Of a DNA stretch of 64,000 bases, positions 60,823 to 64,000 are shown one piece after another. Position numbers and translations under genes: made by a program. Origin of the DNA: CAVQCA01 sp963763115 (GTDB lineage: Bacteria; Pseudomonadota; Gammaproteobacteria; UBA9214); NCBI GenBank assembly GCA_963763115.1, contig CAVXNM010000061.1, positions 1-64,000 on the forward strand, read 5' to 3'. Numbering within the stretch: the stretch's first letter is position 1; every line of letters begins with the position of its first letter. Under the pieces are notes generated by a model, which worked only from the letters and a program-made list of their open reading frames with translations, did not search any database and had not been told where the DNA came from.

Positions 60823-62165
60823 CCGATTCGTCCTCAGATTTCCGACCCTACCCAAGAGTCTGACGCAGACGGCTCGTCCTCGGGAATAGTTGCACGCTAC
60901 TAGCGCCCGGTTTCCGCGGTACACCCATGCGGTATTTCCCATCGGAAGGCTTCAGCTCCCACGGATGGTTATATGCTCTCACAACGGGAGTATAGTACCT
61001 TGTTTTGCCCTTAACAAAGGGTGGAAAGAGTGCCTCACGGCGGCGTCGATGTCGTAGTGGGCTGTAGCGTGGGGAAGTATTAATCGAGGAGGACAGGTGT
61101 CGCCCGAGGCGCATGAAAGCGGCTTGAGGGGGTGAGATTGGCCTTGGACGAGGCGATCGGAGCGGCATGTTCGGGCCGAGGCGAGGGCGCTATTGTGACT
61201 CGGACGTTCCGTCGCGCAACCGGAGCCCCGCGACGCAGTCTCCCTGAAAAGTCAAGCACAGGCTACAGCATATAAACCCGCTCATCCGATGGCACCATCA
61301 ACATAGACACCATGCAGAAAGAGTCTGTGGGACGCTACTGCAGAACTTTGTGCCAGTAGCATCTGGAGTCCGTGCACATCAAGTAAATATTCGGATTGAG
61401 TAACGACACAGGCCGTCGGATCGTCGAGACGGCCCTGGTACGGGTCGTCTTTCGGCCGAACCCGGCTGTTTTTGATTAGGGCCTGTTAACACTTGTATGA
61501 TCGCCGCGTTGCTGTGTGTGTCAATGCAGTTCGTGTAACACGTTTACCATGTGACGGCCAGCTTGTCGTCTGCGTCGGAACGCCAGCATGGTACCTGTTC
61601 TCTATTCCATGACGTCGCAGCATACGAACCCGCCTGGCGAGGTGGCGCCGTGGTCGCAGGCAAGCTGGACGCATGGCGGGCCTGCAGGCCGGCAGCAAGC
61701 GGCAGCTACCGGAACAGAAGTCCCTGCACTTCAAATAGTTGCGGAAGTGTTTGCATGTTAATTTTTCAGGTAAATATCACGCCTTCAAGGCCTCGAAATC
61801 AGTACCCTCCTACAGACCTCCGACACCCGTCCGGCTATCATCTCACCCGAACTACGTGCCCGCCGGCAGGATGCCTACAGGTCCACAGCGCCGCCACTGC
61901 TCCTGGTGGGGCTGTGCTTTCTGTATTGGTAGGGTCTGAAGGTCTGGGAACTGGTCGGACATGTAACGCCAAAACCGGGTTGACAGAAGTGTGCCAAAAT
62001 GGGTCATCGTTGCAAATATTTGCTATGCTTATTTGAAACATCTTAAGTAAGAGTGGAGTCTGGTGCCCAACACCATATCGGGCACGGGGTTGTTTTTTCG
62101 ATCACGCTGCGGGACTGGCAGTCAAGCGATAGGTATGGACATGACAGCATAAAGAGGAGAGGCAC
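60823..62165. other. Long interval without a convincing gene
   Basis: About 1340 bases. The first 150 presumably hold the promoter of the five-gene operon. GGGCCTGTTAACAC at 61479-61492 is the form of many IS5-like inverted-repeat ends, and sequence up to about 61740 may be a degenerate element. I find no second repeat and no transposase motif. Open frames here lack any recognisable domain. Confidence 0.4.
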
Positions 62166-62726
62166 ATGAATTCGTCAAATAGGTACGGCCAAACGGTCCG
62201 GGAACTTGGTTGGGGAGTGGGCAAGCTTTGGACTGCTTCGCTGTTGCTGGCGGTCCTGGTGGGAAACTCGGTCGCGATACAGGCGGACGAGAACCCGGCC
62301 GTGTGGAAACAGGAGGTCAAAGGCCGCTATGACGTGGTACTTGAAGACGTAAAATCTGCTCTGGAGGCGAACCAGTTCACTATTGTATCGGAGGACAACC
62401 TGGCAAGGGCGTTGGCCAAAAACCGTAACGTTTTCGGTGATGGCAAATGGAACACGATCGGGTTTCGGGAAGCGACCGCAGTGAACTTCTGCTCTTTGGT
62501 CTTCAACCAGCAGGTGTTCAACCTGAACATGGATTACTCGATCCTGTGTCCGTTCAAAGTAGTCCTGTACTCCATGGATAAGACGCCCGACATGGTGACG
62601 ATCATAACCATCCGCCCAACCTATCTTCTCGCGCATTTCCCGGATGCAGGTGCTGAGCAACTCGCCAATAAGATCGAAAACCGCATCACAGCGGCCCTTA
62701 CGGAGGCCATCCGCAGCGACTACTAA
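62166..62726 (+). CDS. Secreted DUF302-domain protein
   Basis: GAGGAG precedes the ATG by 7 bases. The 186-residue protein has a long hydrophobic signal (about residues 20-42, LWTASLLLAVLVGNSVAIQA). The DUF302 fold follows: YDVVLEDVKSALEANQFTIV near residue 57, then a cysteine block NFCSLVFNQQVFNLNMDYSI with LCPFKVVLYS, and VTIITIRPTYLLAHFP. The C-terminal helix (ANKIENRITAALTEAIRSDY) closes it. DUF302 proteins are envelope proteins sometimes near cytochromes and sulfur or metal genes; no catalytic role is established. It precedes a cytochrome-like lipoprotein on the same strand. Confidence 0.85.
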   Translation: MNSSNRYGQTVRELGWGVGKLWTASLLLAVLVGNSVAIQADENPAVWKQEVKGRYDVVLEDVKSALEANQFTIVSEDNLARALAKNRNVFGDGKWNTIGFREATAVNFCSLVFNQQVFNLNMDYSILCPFKVVLYSMDKTPDMVTIITIRPTYLLAHFPDAGAEQLANKIENRITAALTEAIRSDY

Positions 62727-63408
62727 GGTCCGCAGCCGAACGGGACCTGGCGAGCGCGGTTCGGGGAGAGCGAGTCCTTTCACGAGGTCCACCAGGGCCA
62801 GATTGGAGGTTTGCGGTGGGGGTCGTGGCGTTCTCCTGCGGCATCCCCCGCTACGGGCTGATCAGCCATGGTCGCGGATATTGAACCGGGCCGAGACGGT
62901 ATCCCTTGCGTTTGACAGTACCCTCTATAAGGTGGTCAACCCTGTCGTCGGACAAGGGTTCGACCGCTCACTCAACCGCGGCCGCAGGGTCCAGCCGGGA
63001 CCGCCGCGCGCCGTGCAGGCGCAGGCCGGACAGATTTACCGCGTCCGGTCCGGTTGGGATTACATGCGGTCGTCGTGCACCACGCACCATGACAAAGTGT
63101 TGGGGCCCCTGCCGCGGTATTGCGGCGGCTCTTCATAGCGCTTGCACATCGCGACACACGATCAACCGGAAACTGATTTCATCACTCAACCAGCCAATAC
63201 AACGGAAAGGAAGGGTCACGCCGGAAATCCCATCCGAGAGAAACTATCAGGGAATCCAGATTGAAGCCGGCCCCTGAGCATGGTCAGGAATACCAGGCAG
63301 TCTGGATTTTTGGGTGGTATACCTTGACCGTTGCGAGCGCCATGACTAGCCTGTCTTTATCGAACCGTTGAATTCATCACCCATCTGATTAGCAGGGGGC
63401 CCTATGTT
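62727..63408. other. Intergenic region between the DUF302 and cytochrome-like genes
   Basis: About 680 bases. A plus-strand frame (62644-63138) overlaps the DUF302 gene and has no recognisable motif. Nothing else supportable is seen. An AGGGGG block at 63393-63398 is the probable ribosome site of the next gene. Confidence 0.4.
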
Positions 63409-63801
63409 ATGTTATACGATAGAAAGATATGGGCTGCGTTCGCGATGTGCACGGCTATCGGCTCCGGATGTGCGGACCGGCAGCAGGAACCACAGGGCGA
63501 AATCAGCTTCAAGGCAGACGTGCAGCCGCTCCTGAAGCGCAATTGCGTTATCTGCCATCGGCCCGGTGGAGAAGGATATGCGACCAGCGGTCTCAGTCTT
63601 GAGAGCTACGCCAGCCTGATGAAGGGCATAAAACGTGGTCCGGTGATCGTACCCGGCTCGAGTGCCTCCAGCATACTGGTGCGGTCGGTGGATCGCGACG
63701 CCAATCCACCCGTGGTCATGCCGCACCGCAACCCACCACTGCCAAAAAAAGACATAAAGATACTCAAGGATTGGGTCAACCAGGGTGCTCTAGACAACTG
63801 A
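63409..63801 (+). CDS. Single-haem cytochrome-like lipoprotein (planctomycete-type cytochrome c domain)
   Basis: This 130-residue protein has a lipoprotein signal (AAFAMCTAIGSGC, cysteine near residue 21). It then has FKADVQPLLKRNCVICHRPG with one haem-binding CxxCH (CVICH). The surrounding FKADVQPLL..NC and the later SSILVRSVDRDANPPVVMPH, then LPKKDIKILKDWVNQGAL, match the PSCyt1-like domain, in which the MPH methionine is the expected axial ligand. It would be an envelope electron carrier. No enzyme partner is visible before the window ends. The flank 63802-64000 holds nothing identifiable. Confidence 0.88.
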   Translation: MLYDRKIWAAFAMCTAIGSGCADRQQEPQGEISFKADVQPLLKRNCVICHRPGGEGYATSGLSLESYASLMKGIKRGPVIVPGSSASSILVRSVDRDANPPVVMPHRNPPLPKKDIKILKDWVNQGALDN

Positions 63802-64000
63802 CTGCGAGCTTTCCTGGCACTCAACTACGCAGAAACGCTGTGCGATCGGGTACGAAATGCATCTCACAGGGAGACTCTTCGGCTATCCGATGCATGAATC
63901 CACGCACGCGGGATCCTCGAGGTGTCTGCGCACCTGGAACGCGCACCGGTCATACGACAGGCGAATCACAGGCCGGCAAAGGAGCACTACACGGCGCGCC

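Noticed and set aside
61479..61740. An IS5-like element starting with GGGCCTGTTAACAC
   Set aside because: Only one end-like sequence is visible and no transposase motif or second repeat was found.
62644..63138. Plus-strand open frame of 164 codons after the DUF302 gene
   Set aside because: It begins inside the DUF302 gene in another frame and shows no motif or ribosome site.

Overview
The window looks like a chromosome segment from a proteobacterium, and I lean towards Gammaproteobacteria. Moderately GC-rich housekeeping and metabolic genes alternate with many transposase relics, toxin-antitoxin genes and decayed genes. There are no rRNA genes, no CRISPR array and no complete tRNA, so the taxonomy is an inference. 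The density of insertion sequences and broken genes would suit a genome in flux, such as a symbiont or a metagenome-derived lineage, but the sequence alone cannot settle this.

Layout. 1-13.8 kb is an accessory zone: a glycine-zipper lipoprotein, a decayed insertion sequence, a HigBA toxin-antitoxin pair, two tRNA-Ser 3' remnants that bracket a cassette with an 820-residue secreted protein, a Sel1-repeat protein, a truncated relaxase, an MmyA/MmyB (Xre/Fic) pair, a second Fic protein behind 24-bp-spaced repeats, HicB, and a broken tyrosine recombinase. 14-25.4 kb holds a secreted esterase, a GH15 glycosidase with a ricin-type tail, a cobalamin-type radical SAM enzyme next to an unusual Phe-Pro-repeat small protein, and a pile-up of four transposase types. 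25.6-30.6 kb has phosphoglycerate mutase divergent from pyruvate phosphate dikinase.

31-54.6 kb is the metabolic core: mct-meh-mcl (the mesaconyl-CoA branch of the 3-hydroxypropionate bi-cycle), ETF-quinone oxidoreductase, etfBA, a MaoC-type hydratase, crotonyl-CoA carboxylase/reductase fused to a CBS pair, meaB, ethylmalonyl-CoA mutase, methylsuccinyl-CoA dehydrogenase, an epimerase, a second acyl-CoA dehydrogenase and an acrylyl-CoA reductase. Together these could take crotonyl-CoA plus CO2 through ethylmalonyl-CoA and methylsuccinyl-CoA to mesaconyl-C1-CoA, isomerise it to mesaconyl-C4-CoA, hydrate it to citramalyl-CoA and cleave that to acetyl-CoA and pyruvate. Pyruvate would feed gluconeogenesis through the dikinase and mutase upstream. 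Such a route would convert acetyl-CoA plus CO2 to pyruvate without passing through free glyoxylate. It is the most interesting hypothesis here.

54.7-64 kb has an intact copy of the insertion sequence found broken at 749-1927, then a five-gene unit (CusF-like lipoprotein, thioredoxin-like lipoprotein, two FtsX-type permeases, ATPase) that looks like an envelope or copper-related export or assembly system, then a DUF302 protein and a single-haem cytochrome-like lipoprotein. The pathway genes of the core are intact, while most sequences between them are relics.
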